From a bacterium (lineage in GTDB: Bacteria; JAMCPX01): a stretch of DNA of 5,761 nucleotides. Position numbers and translations under genes: made by a program. Shown one piece after another: positions 1 through 5,761 of this stretch. The stretch's first letter is position 1. Every line of letters begins with the position of its first letter. The stretch spans positions 1 to 5,761 of the forward strand of contig DAHXOM010000237.1 in the NCBI GenBank assembly GCA_027364825.1, in the 5' to 3' direction. A model generated the notes under the pieces. It saw nothing but the letters and a program-made list of their open reading frames with translations. It had not been told where the DNA came from and made no database searches.

Positions 1-3
1 AAG

Positions 4-9
4 TATAAT
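4..9 (+). promoter_or_regulatory. Candidate sigma-70 -10 box (TATAAT)
   Basis: The hexamer matches the housekeeping -10 consensus exactly and lies about 100 nt upstream of the aminotransferase start. If used, transcription would begin near position 15-17 and give a leader of roughly 93 nt containing the 73-99 dyad. The -35 element would lie outside the window, so spacing cannot be tested, and there is no TG extension just upstream. Two frames remain open from the left edge (to stops at 25-27 and 86-88), so the tail of an upstream gene could overlap this site. Confidence 0.4.
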
Positions 10-72
10 GGACTGTCAAGATTTTAAGCCCGAAAAATTTCATCGGAAATCTAAAAAAATATTGTATTCCAG

Positions 73-99
73 CCGTATTTCTGATTAAACGAAATACGG
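73..99 (+). promoter_or_regulatory. Perfect 9-bp inverted repeat overlapping the alaC Shine-Dalgarno
   Basis: CCGTATTTC at 73-81 and GAAATACGG at 91-99 are exact reverse complements separated by a 9-nt loop. The last two bases of the right arm (98-99) are the first two of the GGAGGA ribosome binding site. As RNA, the hairpin would partly sequester the ribosome binding site. As DNA, the dyad could be an operator downstream of the candidate promoter. Which of the two applies cannot be told from sequence alone, and no trans-acting partner is visible in the window. Confidence 0.55.
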
Positions 100-103
100 A
101 GGA
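98..103 (+). promoter_or_regulatory. Ribosome binding site of alaC (GGAGGA)
   Basis: A strong Shine-Dalgarno core sits 5 nt before the ATG at 109 and decides that start over the second ATG two codons later. Its first two bases are paired in the 73-99 dyad. Confidence 0.8.
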
Positions 104-108
104 ATAAG

Positions 109-1293
109 ATGGACATGGATTTTAGCGATTTTCCAAGGATCACACGGCTGCCCTACTATGTATTCAACATCGTGAACGAGCTGAAGATGAAGGCACGCAG
201 AGAGGGCGAGGACATTGTCGACCTTGGCATGGGCAATCCCGATCAGCCCACGCCGCACCATATCGTGGATAAGCTGATAGAGGCCGCACAGAACGGGAAA
301 AACCACCGGTATTCCGTTTCCCGGGGCATTTATAAACTCAGGGTCGCGATATCGGACTGGTACAAGCGCAGGTATGATGTCTATGTCGACCCTGAAACAG
401 AGTCAATCGTTACCCTGGGGGCAAAAGAGGGCATAGCACACCTTGTTCTTGCAATGATCGACAAAGGCGATGTTGCCATTGTACCGGGTCCTGCTTATCC
501 CATACACCCATATTCCGTTATTATCGCCGGAGGCGATGTGCGGGCGATCCCGCTCTCAACGGACGCACTGTTTTTTGAAGAGCTGGAAAAGGCAATCAAA
601 AACAACTGGCCAAAACCGAAACTGCTGATATTATCTTTCCCTCATAACCCGACAACCGCCGTTGTTGATCGTGATTTCTTTGCTAAGGTCGTTTCCTTTG
701 CAAAGGAGAACAAGCTCTACGTGATTCACGACCTTGCCTACGCGGACCTCGTGTTCGACGGGTATAGCGCACCGAGTATACTCGAAATACCCGGGGCAAA
801 GGACATTGCGGTTGAATTTTTTACCCTGTCCAAAAGCTACAACATGCCCGGATGGCGCGTGGGGTTTGCCGTGGGCAATCAAAAGATGATCTTCGCACTT
901 TCACGTATCAAGAGCTATCTTGACTACGGTATGTTTCAGCCTATACAGATTGCGGCAATAACCGCTTTGAACGGGCCCGGCGAACCTGTCCTTGAGATTG
1001 CAAATCTTTACAAGAAGAGAAGGGACGCCCTGATAGACGGACTGGACAGGATCGGCTGGCACATAGAAAAGCCAAAGGCGACCATGTTCGTATGGGCAGG
1101 CATACCCGAACAGTTTAAAAACCTCGGTTCCCTGGAATTTACGAAGTTGCTCCTGAGCGAGGGCAAGGTTGCGGTATCACCGGGTATAGGGTTCGGGGAT
1201 TATGGCGAGGGATATTTGAGGTTTTCTCTCATTGAAAACGAGGAACGCACACAACAGGCCATACGGGGCATTAAGAGGGTTTTGCACCGATGA
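109..1293 (+). CDS. alaC: AlaC-type PLP-dependent aminotransferase
   Basis: This is a cytosolic class I/II (fold type I) aminotransferase of 394 aa. It resembles E. coli AlaC along its whole length, as recalled: the RLPYYVFNIVNELKM opening, the SRGI segment and the closing SPGIGFGDYGEGYLRFSLIEN match that protein's layout. AlaC proteins move the amino group between glutamate and pyruvate, making alanine. Visible active-site residues are N180 in HNPTT, D208 and Y211 in HDLAYAD, the PLP Schiff-base lysine K242 in TLSKSYNMPGWR, and the substrate-carboxylate arginine R371 in YLRFS. The ATG is supported by the strong GGAGGA site. Its stop overlaps the hom start (ATGA), so the two are probably translationally coupled. 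Position ahead of hom and thrC suggests a role in aspartate-family supply, for example as an aspartate or broad-range aminotransferase, but that is inference. LL-diaminopimelate aminotransferase is a related alternative that fits less well. Confidence 0.88.
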   Translation: MDMDFSDFPRITRLPYYVFNIVNELKMKARREGEDIVDLGMGNPDQPTPHHIVDKLIEAAQNGKNHRYSVSRGIYKLRVAISDWYKRRYDVYVDPETESIVTLGAKEGIAHLVLAMIDKGDVAIVPGPAYPIHPYSVIIAGGDVRAIPLSTDALFFEELEKAIKNNWPKPKLLILSFPHNPTTAVVDRDFFAKVVSFAKENKLYVIHDLAYADLVFDGYSAPSILEIPGAKDIAVEFFTLSKSYNMPGWRVGFAVGNQKMIFALSRIKSYLDYGMFQPIQIAAITALNGPGEPVLEIANLYKKRRDALIDGLDRIGWHIEKPKATMFVWAGIPEQFKNLGSLEFTKLLLSEGKVAVSPGIGFGDYGEGYLRFSLIENEERTQQAIRGIKRVLHR

Positions 1294-2588
1294 AGAACGG
1301 AAAAATAAAAATTGGGCTCGCAGGCTTCGGGACCATAGGCACAGGGCTTGTCAGGACCATACAGGAGAAAAAGGGATTGCTGAAGCAAAGGACCGGCATG
1401 GACCTGGAACTCTCCAGGGTTGCCGACCTTGATCTTAAAAGGGACCGGGGCGTTAAACTCCCCTCTTCCGTACTGACAAGAGATATCAATGCAATCCTTG
1501 ACGATGATTCGATAGACATCTTTGTGGAGCTTATGGGAGGCCTACACCCCGCAAAAGAGTTTATCATCAAGGCCATGAAAAAGGGCAAGAGCGTGGTCAC
1601 TGCAAATAAGGCGCTCATCGCAAGCCATGGGGCGGAGATATTCAGGATAGCAGCGAAAAACGGCGTATACGTGGGCTTCGAAGCGTCTGTGGGCGGGGGT
1701 ATACCCATTATCAATGCCCTCAGCAACAGCCTTATTGCAAACCGGTTCCTCTCGATATCCGCCATTATCAACGGCACATCCAACTACATCCTTTCAAAGA
1801 TGACACGCGAAGGCGGCGAGTTTCAGGACGTGCTCGAGGAGGCAAAGAAGCACGGCTATGCCGAGGCAGACCCCTCGCTCGATGTCGATGGCATCGATGC
1901 CGCACACAAGCTGACCATCCTGCTTGTACTCGCCTACGGCGGCAGTGTATCCACAAAAAACATCTATGTGGAAGGTATACGGCACATCACACAGATTGAC
2001 ATAAAATTCGCGGATGAACTGGGATATGTCATAAAACAGCTCGCCATTGCAAAGGGAGAAGGCAATGCCGTCAGTGCACGGGTACACCCGGCAATGGTTG
2101 CAAAGGGAACGATTATATCCATGATAAACGATGTCTACAACGGCATCCACATCATAGGAGACTCCGTAGGCTCCCAGCTGTTCGTGGGAAAAGGCGCAGG
2201 CATGATGCCGACTGCAAGTGCAGTTGTGAGCGATATTGTTGATATATCCAAAAAGCTGAAACATACTCATGGAGCACTTTTAAAACAAAATATCTTTACA
2301 GATAAAAACGATCTGAAGATAATAGACATAGGCACTATAAAAACTCGGTATTACCTGAGGTTTACGGTGCTTGACAAACCGGGTGTGCTTGCAAGTATTG
2401 CAAAGGTGCTCGGTATGCATAGTATAAGTATAGAATCCGTCAAACAGAAAGGCAGAGTTGTCGAAAACATTGTGCCGATTGTCATCATGACGCACACAGC
2501 CTTAGAGGCGAACCTGGCGAAGGCCCTGGGTATTATCGACAGGTTAAGGGTAGTAAAAGAAAAAACAAAATTTATCATAATAGAATAA
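1290..2588 (+). CDS. hom: Homoserine dehydrogenase with C-terminal ACT domain
   Basis: The enzyme reduces aspartate 4-semialdehyde to homoserine with NAD(P)H, the branch point to threonine and methionine. The 432-aa length is typical of the monofunctional bacterial form without an aspartokinase domain. In order: a Rossmann domain with GFGTIG at residues 12-17; TANKALIA around K107; EASVGGGIP; and the family signature GYAEADPSLDVDGIDAAHKL at 189-208. D203 and K207 in that signature correspond to the catalytic Asp/Lys pair known in yeast Hom. From about residue 354 an ACT domain (YYLRFTVLDKPGVLASIAKVLG) runs to the end, a module commonly used for threonine feedback inhibition. The ATG overlaps the alaC stop by 4 nt, with AAGAGGG at 1273-1279 as ribosome binding site inside alaC. 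No frame damage is seen. Confidence 0.95.
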   Translation: MKNGKIKIGLAGFGTIGTGLVRTIQEKKGLLKQRTGMDLELSRVADLDLKRDRGVKLPSSVLTRDINAILDDDSIDIFVELMGGLHPAKEFIIKAMKKGKSVVTANKALIASHGAEIFRIAAKNGVYVGFEASVGGGIPIINALSNSLIANRFLSISAIINGTSNYILSKMTREGGEFQDVLEEAKKHGYAEADPSLDVDGIDAAHKLTILLVLAYGGSVSTKNIYVEGIRHITQIDIKFADELGYVIKQLAIAKGEGNAVSARVHPAMVAKGTIISMINDVYNGIHIIGDSVGSQLFVGKGAGMMPTASAVVSDIVDISKKLKHTHGALLKQNIFTDKNDLKIIDIGTIKTRYYLRFTVLDKPGVLASIAKVLGMHSISIESVKQKGRVVENIVPIVIMTHTALEANLAKALGIIDRLRVVKEKTKFIIIE

Positions 2589-2602
2589 GAGGTTATATAA
2601 CA

Positions 2603-3664
2603 ATGACAGCTTACAGAGGTGTAATAAGAAAATACCGGCAGTTCCTGCCGGAGGTAGAAGATGAACAGATCGTAACGATACATGAGGGTAATACACCCCT
2701 GATTCCTGCAAAGAACCTCAGTTCTTTTATAAACCCTTCTCTCCACATCTATCTGAAGTATGAAGGCTTAAACCCAACGGGCTCATTTAAAGACAGGGGC
2801 ATGACCGTTGCGGTGTCCATGGCAAAAAAGCAGAATTCAAAGGCCGTTATCTGCGCTTCAACAGGGAATACTTCGGCATCGGCATCTGCTTATGCTGCGT
2901 CCGCAGGCATAAAGGCGTACGTGATAATTCCGGAAGGCAAGATAGCACTCGGCAAACTTTCACAGGCAATTGTCCACGGAGCAATGGTAATACAGGTGCG
3001 GGGAAATTTCGACGATGCACTAAAACTCGTACGGGAGATCTCACAGAAATATCCCGTAACGCTTGTTAACTCTTTAAACCCCTACAGGCTCGAGGGACAA
3101 AAGACAGCGGCGTTCGAGGTATGCGACCAGCTCGCAATGTCGCCCGATTACCACGTCCTGCCCGTGGGGAATGCAGGGAACATAACGGCCTACTGGATGG
3201 GCTATAAAGAGTACAGGAACAAAGGCTATATCGATAAACTGCCGGTCATGGTCGGGTTCCAGGCAGAAGGGGCAGCTCCTATCGTACGGGGCTTCCCGGT
3301 AAAGAATCCTGAAACAATTGCCACGGCAATCAGGATCGGTAACCCTGCAAGCTGGAAAAAAGCGGAACAGGCAAGGGATGAATCGGGCGGTATGATAGAT
3401 ATGGTATCGGACAAGGAGATCCTCGAGGCATATAAACTTGTCGCAAGTATGGAAGGCGTATTCTGCGAGCCTGCGTCCGCAGCATCGATTGCAGGGCTTA
3501 TGAAAATGAACAGCAGGGGTTATTTCAAGGCAGGGGCCAACATCGTTTGTACGCTGACGGGACACGGACTGAAGGACCCCGATACTGCGCTCAAGACATT
3601 CGAACCGCCGGTCATCATCGATCCGGTTATTGACAAGGTCCTGAAGGTCATCGGCTTCGCTTAA
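2603..3664 (+). CDS. thrC: Threonine synthase
   Basis: This PLP-dependent enzyme converts O-phosphohomoserine to threonine and phosphate, the last step of the pathway begun by Hom. At 353 aa it is the short prokaryotic type (Bacillus/Thermus-like) rather than the roughly 430-aa E. coli type. Visible motifs are NPTGSFKDRGMT with the PLP lysine at K63, the CASTGNTSAS segment that contacts the cofactor ring, and GNAGNITAYWMGY, the glycine-rich phosphate-binding stretch. EPASAAS and the C-terminal CTLTGHGLKDPD complete the fold type II pattern. The gene starts 14 nt after hom, and its AAGAGG ribosome binding site (2587-2592) overlaps the end of the hom stop, so co-transcription is very likely. 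It is intact and closes with TAA. The homoserine kinase gene often found between or beside these two is missing here. Confidence 0.96.
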   Translation: MTAYRGVIRKYRQFLPEVEDEQIVTIHEGNTPLIPAKNLSSFINPSLHIYLKYEGLNPTGSFKDRGMTVAVSMAKKQNSKAVICASTGNTSASASAYAASAGIKAYVIIPEGKIALGKLSQAIVHGAMVIQVRGNFDDALKLVREISQKYPVTLVNSLNPYRLEGQKTAAFEVCDQLAMSPDYHVLPVGNAGNITAYWMGYKEYRNKGYIDKLPVMVGFQAEGAAPIVRGFPVKNPETIATAIRIGNPASWKKAEQARDESGGMIDMVSDKEILEAYKLVASMEGVFCEPASAASIAGLMKMNSRGYFKAGANIVCTLTGHGLKDPDTALKTFEPPVIIDPVIDKVLKVIGFA

Positions 3665-3698
3665 TCCTAAAAACTCAACAGGAAAGTTTACGAAATGA

Positions 3699-3714
3699 CT
3701 TGTTGGAGAACAAG
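3699..3714. other. Small perfect hairpin between convergent genes
   Basis: CTTGTT (3699-3704) and AACAAG (3709-3714) form a perfect 6-bp stem with a 4-nt GGAG loop, 35 nt after the thrC stop. There is no T-run on either side, so it is not a classical intrinsic terminator. It may slow polymerase, protect a 3' end, or have no function. Confidence 0.35.
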
Positions 3715-3715
3715 G

Positions 3716-3754
3716 AAAGAGTTGTTCGTCTCTGCTCGTAAAACAACGCTCTTT
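3716..3754. terminator. Candidate bidirectional terminator between thrC and paaK
   Basis: AAAGAGTTGTT at 3716-3726 can pair with AACAA (3742-3746) and CTCTTT (3749-3754). The stem is 11 bp with a 2-nt CG bulge on the right arm and a 15-nt loop. The outer A/T-rich pairs put a short T stretch at the 3' edge when read in either direction, as expected between two converging operons. The long loop, the bulge and the absence of a true U-tract make it a weak candidate. Confidence 0.4.
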
Positions 3755-3763
3755 TGAGGGTCG

Positions 3764-5065
3764 TTATTGTTTCTTCCGCTTGTCGATTACCCTTACTGCC
3801 TTGCCTGCGCTGCGTTCGATGCTCTTGGGTTCCACGAGCTTTACCCGTGCATTGACGCCGAGGTAATCCTTTATATCATGCTCGATCTTTCGTTCCATGG
3901 TCTCGAGTACCTTGATCTCATCAAACGGTATTCTGTCGTTCACCTCAACGCGCACCTCGAGTGTATCGAGGGGGCCGTCCCTGTCGACGATAAGCTGGTA
4001 ATAAGGCTCAACACCGTCGATCTTCAATATAACGCTTTCTATCTGTGACGGAAAAACATTGACGCCCCGGATGATAAGCATATCATCGGTCCTGCCGGTA
4101 ATCCTGCCCATGCGTAAGGTTGTCCTTCCGCATACGCAGTGGTCTGCGTTGAGCGTTGTCAGGTCCCTTGTCCTGTACCGTACCAGGGGAATCGCCTCTT
4201 TGGTCAGTGTAGTTATGACCAGCTCTCCCTTTTCACCGTATGCCACAGGCTGGAGTTTTTCCGGATCAATGATCTCGGGCAGGAAATGATCCTCATAGAG
4301 GTGCAGTCCGTTCTTTCCCTCAAGACATTCAACGGCAACGCCTGGCCCCATGATCTCGCTTAATCCGTATATATCGATTGCATCTATCTCAAGCTTTTCC
4401 TATATCTCTTTTCTCATGTTTTCGGTTCACGGCTCCGCGCCGAAAACACCGGCCTTTAATTTCAGGGACGATCTCCCGACACCCATCTCCCGTGCAACCT
4501 CGACGATATTCAGGGCATACGACGGCGTACAGGTAAGCACCGTCGTGCCGAAATCCTGCATCAGCATTACCTGTTTCTGCGTGTTGCCGCCCGACATCGG
4601 GATAACGGCTGCACCGAGCTTCTCGGCGCCATAGTGGATACCCAGCCCCCCGGTAAACAAACCGTAGCCGTACGCATTCTGGAGTATATCCCCCTTATGG
4701 ACGCCCGCGGATGCGAGCGCCCGTGCCATGAGCTCTGCCCACATTTCTATATCATTGTGTGTGTACCCCACAACCGTGGGTTTGCCGGTTGTTCCCGAGG
4801 ATGCGTGTATTCTGACAATATCATCCATTTGAACGGCAAACATACCAAACGGGTAATTGTCCCGGAGATCGCTCTTCGTGGTAAACGGTACATGCTCTAT
4901 ATCTTTCAGGGTTTTTATGTGATGAGGCTTCAACCCAATTTTGTCGAATCTCTGCTTATAGAAAGGCACCCTGTCATAGACCCATTCAATGACCCATTTC
5001 AATTTGTTCAGCTTGATCTCATCCAGCTGTGCTCTGCTATAACTTTCAACGTCCCTCAAAATCAT
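3764..5065 (-). pseudogene. paaK: Phenylacetate-CoA ligase with two in-frame stop codons
   Basis: PaaK joins phenylacetate (or indole- or hydroxyphenyl-acetate) to CoA using ATP via an acyl-adenylate. One continuous frame of 433 codons, the normal family length, covers the whole protein but is broken by TGA at 4427-4429 (codon 213) and TAG at 4400-4402 (codon 222). Before the stops lies the adenylate-forming P-loop SSGTTGKPT (residues 89-97); after them come YGLSE (from 233), YRTRDLT (around 301), GRITGRTDDMLIIRG (from 320) and the likely catalytic lysine near 422 in SAGKAVRVID. The TGA stands where the family has Trp (GAEPW), a TGG-to-TGA change; the TAG is one transition from CAG (Gln). No frameshift is present, so loss is recent, or the stops are sequence errors. 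The start overlaps the iorB stop (ATGA). A fragment restarting at the ATG at 4351 would lack the P-loop. Confidence 0.85.
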
Positions 5066-5761
5066 AACATCTCCTTTATATATTTTTCATATCCATATAA
5101 AAAACTCTCTACGGCATTATCCGGCCTTTTGAACCTCTGCCGGATTGCTTCAAGCCATAACATTTTTTCGTACGATTGAAAATACGCATATATACCGAGC
5201 AGGAACATATTTATCGAGTAATCGGGATGTTGTTTCAACACGTCTATCACCCCGGCCTTATAACATTTTACAGCGGGCTTTATTTCCTTGAGTTGTTCCT
5301 GGATGTGCCCGGGATACTTCTTATATCCCAATGCAACATCCGGCGGAGGTGTATGAAAATCCGACAGGATAACTGTCCCGTTCTCCTTCAGGAAGCTTAT
5401 ACCCCTCAGCACTTCCATCTCCTCGAGTGCTATAAGAAAATCGGCAGTACCCTGCTCAATAATGGGCGAGTATACCTTTTCTCCGTATCTGACAAAGCTC
5501 GTTACAGCACCACCCCTCTGTGCCATACCGTGGACATCGCTCTTCTTGACATCATACCCCGCGTTGACCGCAACAATCGAAATAATATCCGTTGCCGATA
5601 CAACGCCCTGTCCTCCAACCCCCGTTACGACTGTACCGGTACTGATAATCTCCCTTCCCGCATGTTCAGTGATTCTTTCCGTATCACCTTTAATGCTCCT
5701 GACGAAATCATCTTTCGTAATCCCCCCTATCCCCCCTTTAGTAAAGGGGGCGGGGTACCCA
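5062..5761 (-). CDS. iorB: Indolepyruvate:ferredoxin oxidoreductase beta subunit, 5' end unresolved
   Basis: IorB is the small subunit of the oxygen-sensitive IorAB complex, which oxidatively decarboxylates indolepyruvate and other aryl-pyruvates to arylacetyl-CoA and reduces ferredoxin. The frame shows GVGGQG (5605-5622) followed by VNAGYDVKKSDVHGMAQRGG, the hallmark of this subunit and of the 2-oxoacid oxidoreductase gamma domain. The first ATG in the frame (5524-5526) is the Met inside HGMAQRGG and cannot be the true start. From the glycine motif to the stop there are 186 aa, so a family-length protein should begin near 5640-5650. No ATG, GTG or TTG occurs in frame there or anywhere up to the window edge, where the open frame crosses a palindromic repeat. 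The start is therefore outside the window (long extension or fusion to IorA), a rare codon, or lost. TGA ends the gene, overlapping paaK. The iorA partner is expected just upstream on this strand. Confidence 0.85.
   Translation of the reverse strand, partial: GYPAPFTKGGIGGITKDDFVRSIKGDTERITEHAGREIISTGTVVTGVGGQGVVSATDIISIVAVNAGYDVKKSDVHGMAQRGGAVTSFVRYGEKVYSPIIEQGTADFLIALEEMEVLRGISFLKENGTVILSDFHTPPPDVALGYKKYPGHIQEQLKEIKPAVKCYKAGVIDVLKQHPDYSINMFLLGIYAYFQSYEKMLWLEAIRQRFKRPDNAVESFLYGYEKYIKEML
5071..5077 (-). promoter_or_regulatory. Ribosome binding site of paaK (AAAGGAG)
   Basis: A strong Shine-Dalgarno sequence on the minus strand lies 5 nt ahead of the paaK ATG at 5065, inside the last codons of iorB. 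It fixes the paaK start and shows that the initiation region is undamaged although the gene body carries stops. Confidence 0.75.
5720..5760. repeat. C/G-run palindromic dispersed repeat at the window edge
   Basis: A 19-bp perfect palindrome-like core (5732-5750) pairs CCCCCTTTA with TAAAGGGGG around a single G. It is preceded by a second C-run, TCCCCCCTAT (5721-5730), and followed by GGGGTACCC. I recall this C-run/TTTAGTAAA/G-run design as a dispersed repeat in Desulfobacterota, Nitrospirota and similar genomes; copy number cannot be judged here. On the minus strand it is read in the iorB frame as PAPFTKGGIGG. It ends at or beyond the window edge, so its full extent is unknown. Confidence 0.65.

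Noticed and set aside
37..50. Small hairpin ATTTC-ATCG-GAAAT in the leader
   Set aside because: It is only 5 bp in A/T-rich sequence, not distinguishable from chance.
8..88. 26-codon leader peptide for attenuation
   Set aside because: It has no Thr codons and no cluster of regulatory codons. No ribosome binding site is visible, and its ATG overlaps the TATAAT box. It may equally be the tail of an upstream gene entering from the left.
1271..2270. Minus-strand open frames of 158-170 codons under hom
   Set aside because: They lie antisense to a clearly recognised enzyme, show no known motifs and have low-complexity Cys/His/Arg-rich composition typical of shadow frames.
3764..4351. A separate 195-aa gene in the distal half of paaK
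   Set aside because: It is the same frame as the upstream half and carries the C-terminal motifs of the same ligase. The ATG at 4351 is an internal Met (SEIMGPG) with only a weak upstream ribosome-binding match.
4400..4429. Altered genetic code (TGA as Trp, TAG as amino acid) to explain paaK
   Set aside because: Conserved Trp codons elsewhere, including in paaK itself and in alaC GWR, are TGG. TGA also acts as the terminator of alaC and iorB at typical ATGA overlaps. TAG is not used as a stop in the window, so a TAG-only recoding is not strictly excluded, but it would not explain the TGA.
4385..4429. Selenocysteine insertion at the paaK TGA
   Set aside because: The expected residue is a conserved Trp, I see no convincing hairpin right after the TGA, and a second stop follows nine codons later.
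4634..5179. 181-codon plus-strand open frame over paaK and iorB
   Set aside because: It is antisense to both genes, with no recognisable motif and no plausible ribosome binding site.
1..5761. CRISPR array, tRNA or rRNA gene, insertion sequence or phage-type genes
   Set aside because: I saw no regularly spaced repeats, cloverleaf-like segments, transposase motifs or phage proteins. Apart from the 1-108 leader and the 3665-3763 gap, the window is fully covered by metabolic genes.

Overview
The window looks like part of a bacterial chromosome from an anaerobe, most plausibly a Desulfobacterota (former Deltaproteobacteria) or similar lineage. The clues are moderate GC, compact operons with ATGA stop/start overlaps, an indolepyruvate:ferredoxin oxidoreductase subunit next to a phenylacetate-CoA ligase, and a CCCCCTTTAGTAAAGGGGG-type dispersed palindrome that I associate with such genomes. 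The lineage call is an inference from these traits, not from a search.

Left part (1-3664, + strand) is a biosynthetic operon. A short leader contains a perfect TATAAT box at the very edge and a 9-bp dyad whose right arm runs into the Shine-Dalgarno sequence. It is followed by an AlaC-type aminotransferase, an ACT-domain homoserine dehydrogenase (hom) and threonine synthase (thrC). The first two genes overlap by 4 nt and thrC follows 14 nt later. Homoserine kinase, the step between Hom and ThrC, is not encoded here.

Middle (3665-3763) is a 99-nt gap between convergent genes. It holds two hairpins, the second a candidate bidirectional terminator.

Right part (3764-5761, - strand) is an aryl-acid ketoacid operon read leftwards: iorB (indolepyruvate:ferredoxin oxidoreductase beta subunit, 5' part unresolved at the window edge), then paaK (phenylacetate-CoA ligase) with a 4-nt overlap. 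When intact, such a pair makes arylacetyl-CoA from aromatic 2-oxoacids and from arylacetates. Here paaK keeps one reading frame over its full expected length of 433 codons but carries two in-frame stops, TGA at codon 213 and TAG at codon 222. iorB has no ATG, GTG or TTG between its conserved glycine motif and the window edge, and a palindromic repeat lies in its open frame there. The cluster may be decaying, may be affected by sequence errors, or may be expressed in an unusual way.

I see no convincing new multi-gene system. The points most worth a second look are the doubly interrupted paaK, the start-less iorB with an in-frame repeat, and the dyad over the aminotransferase ribosome binding site.
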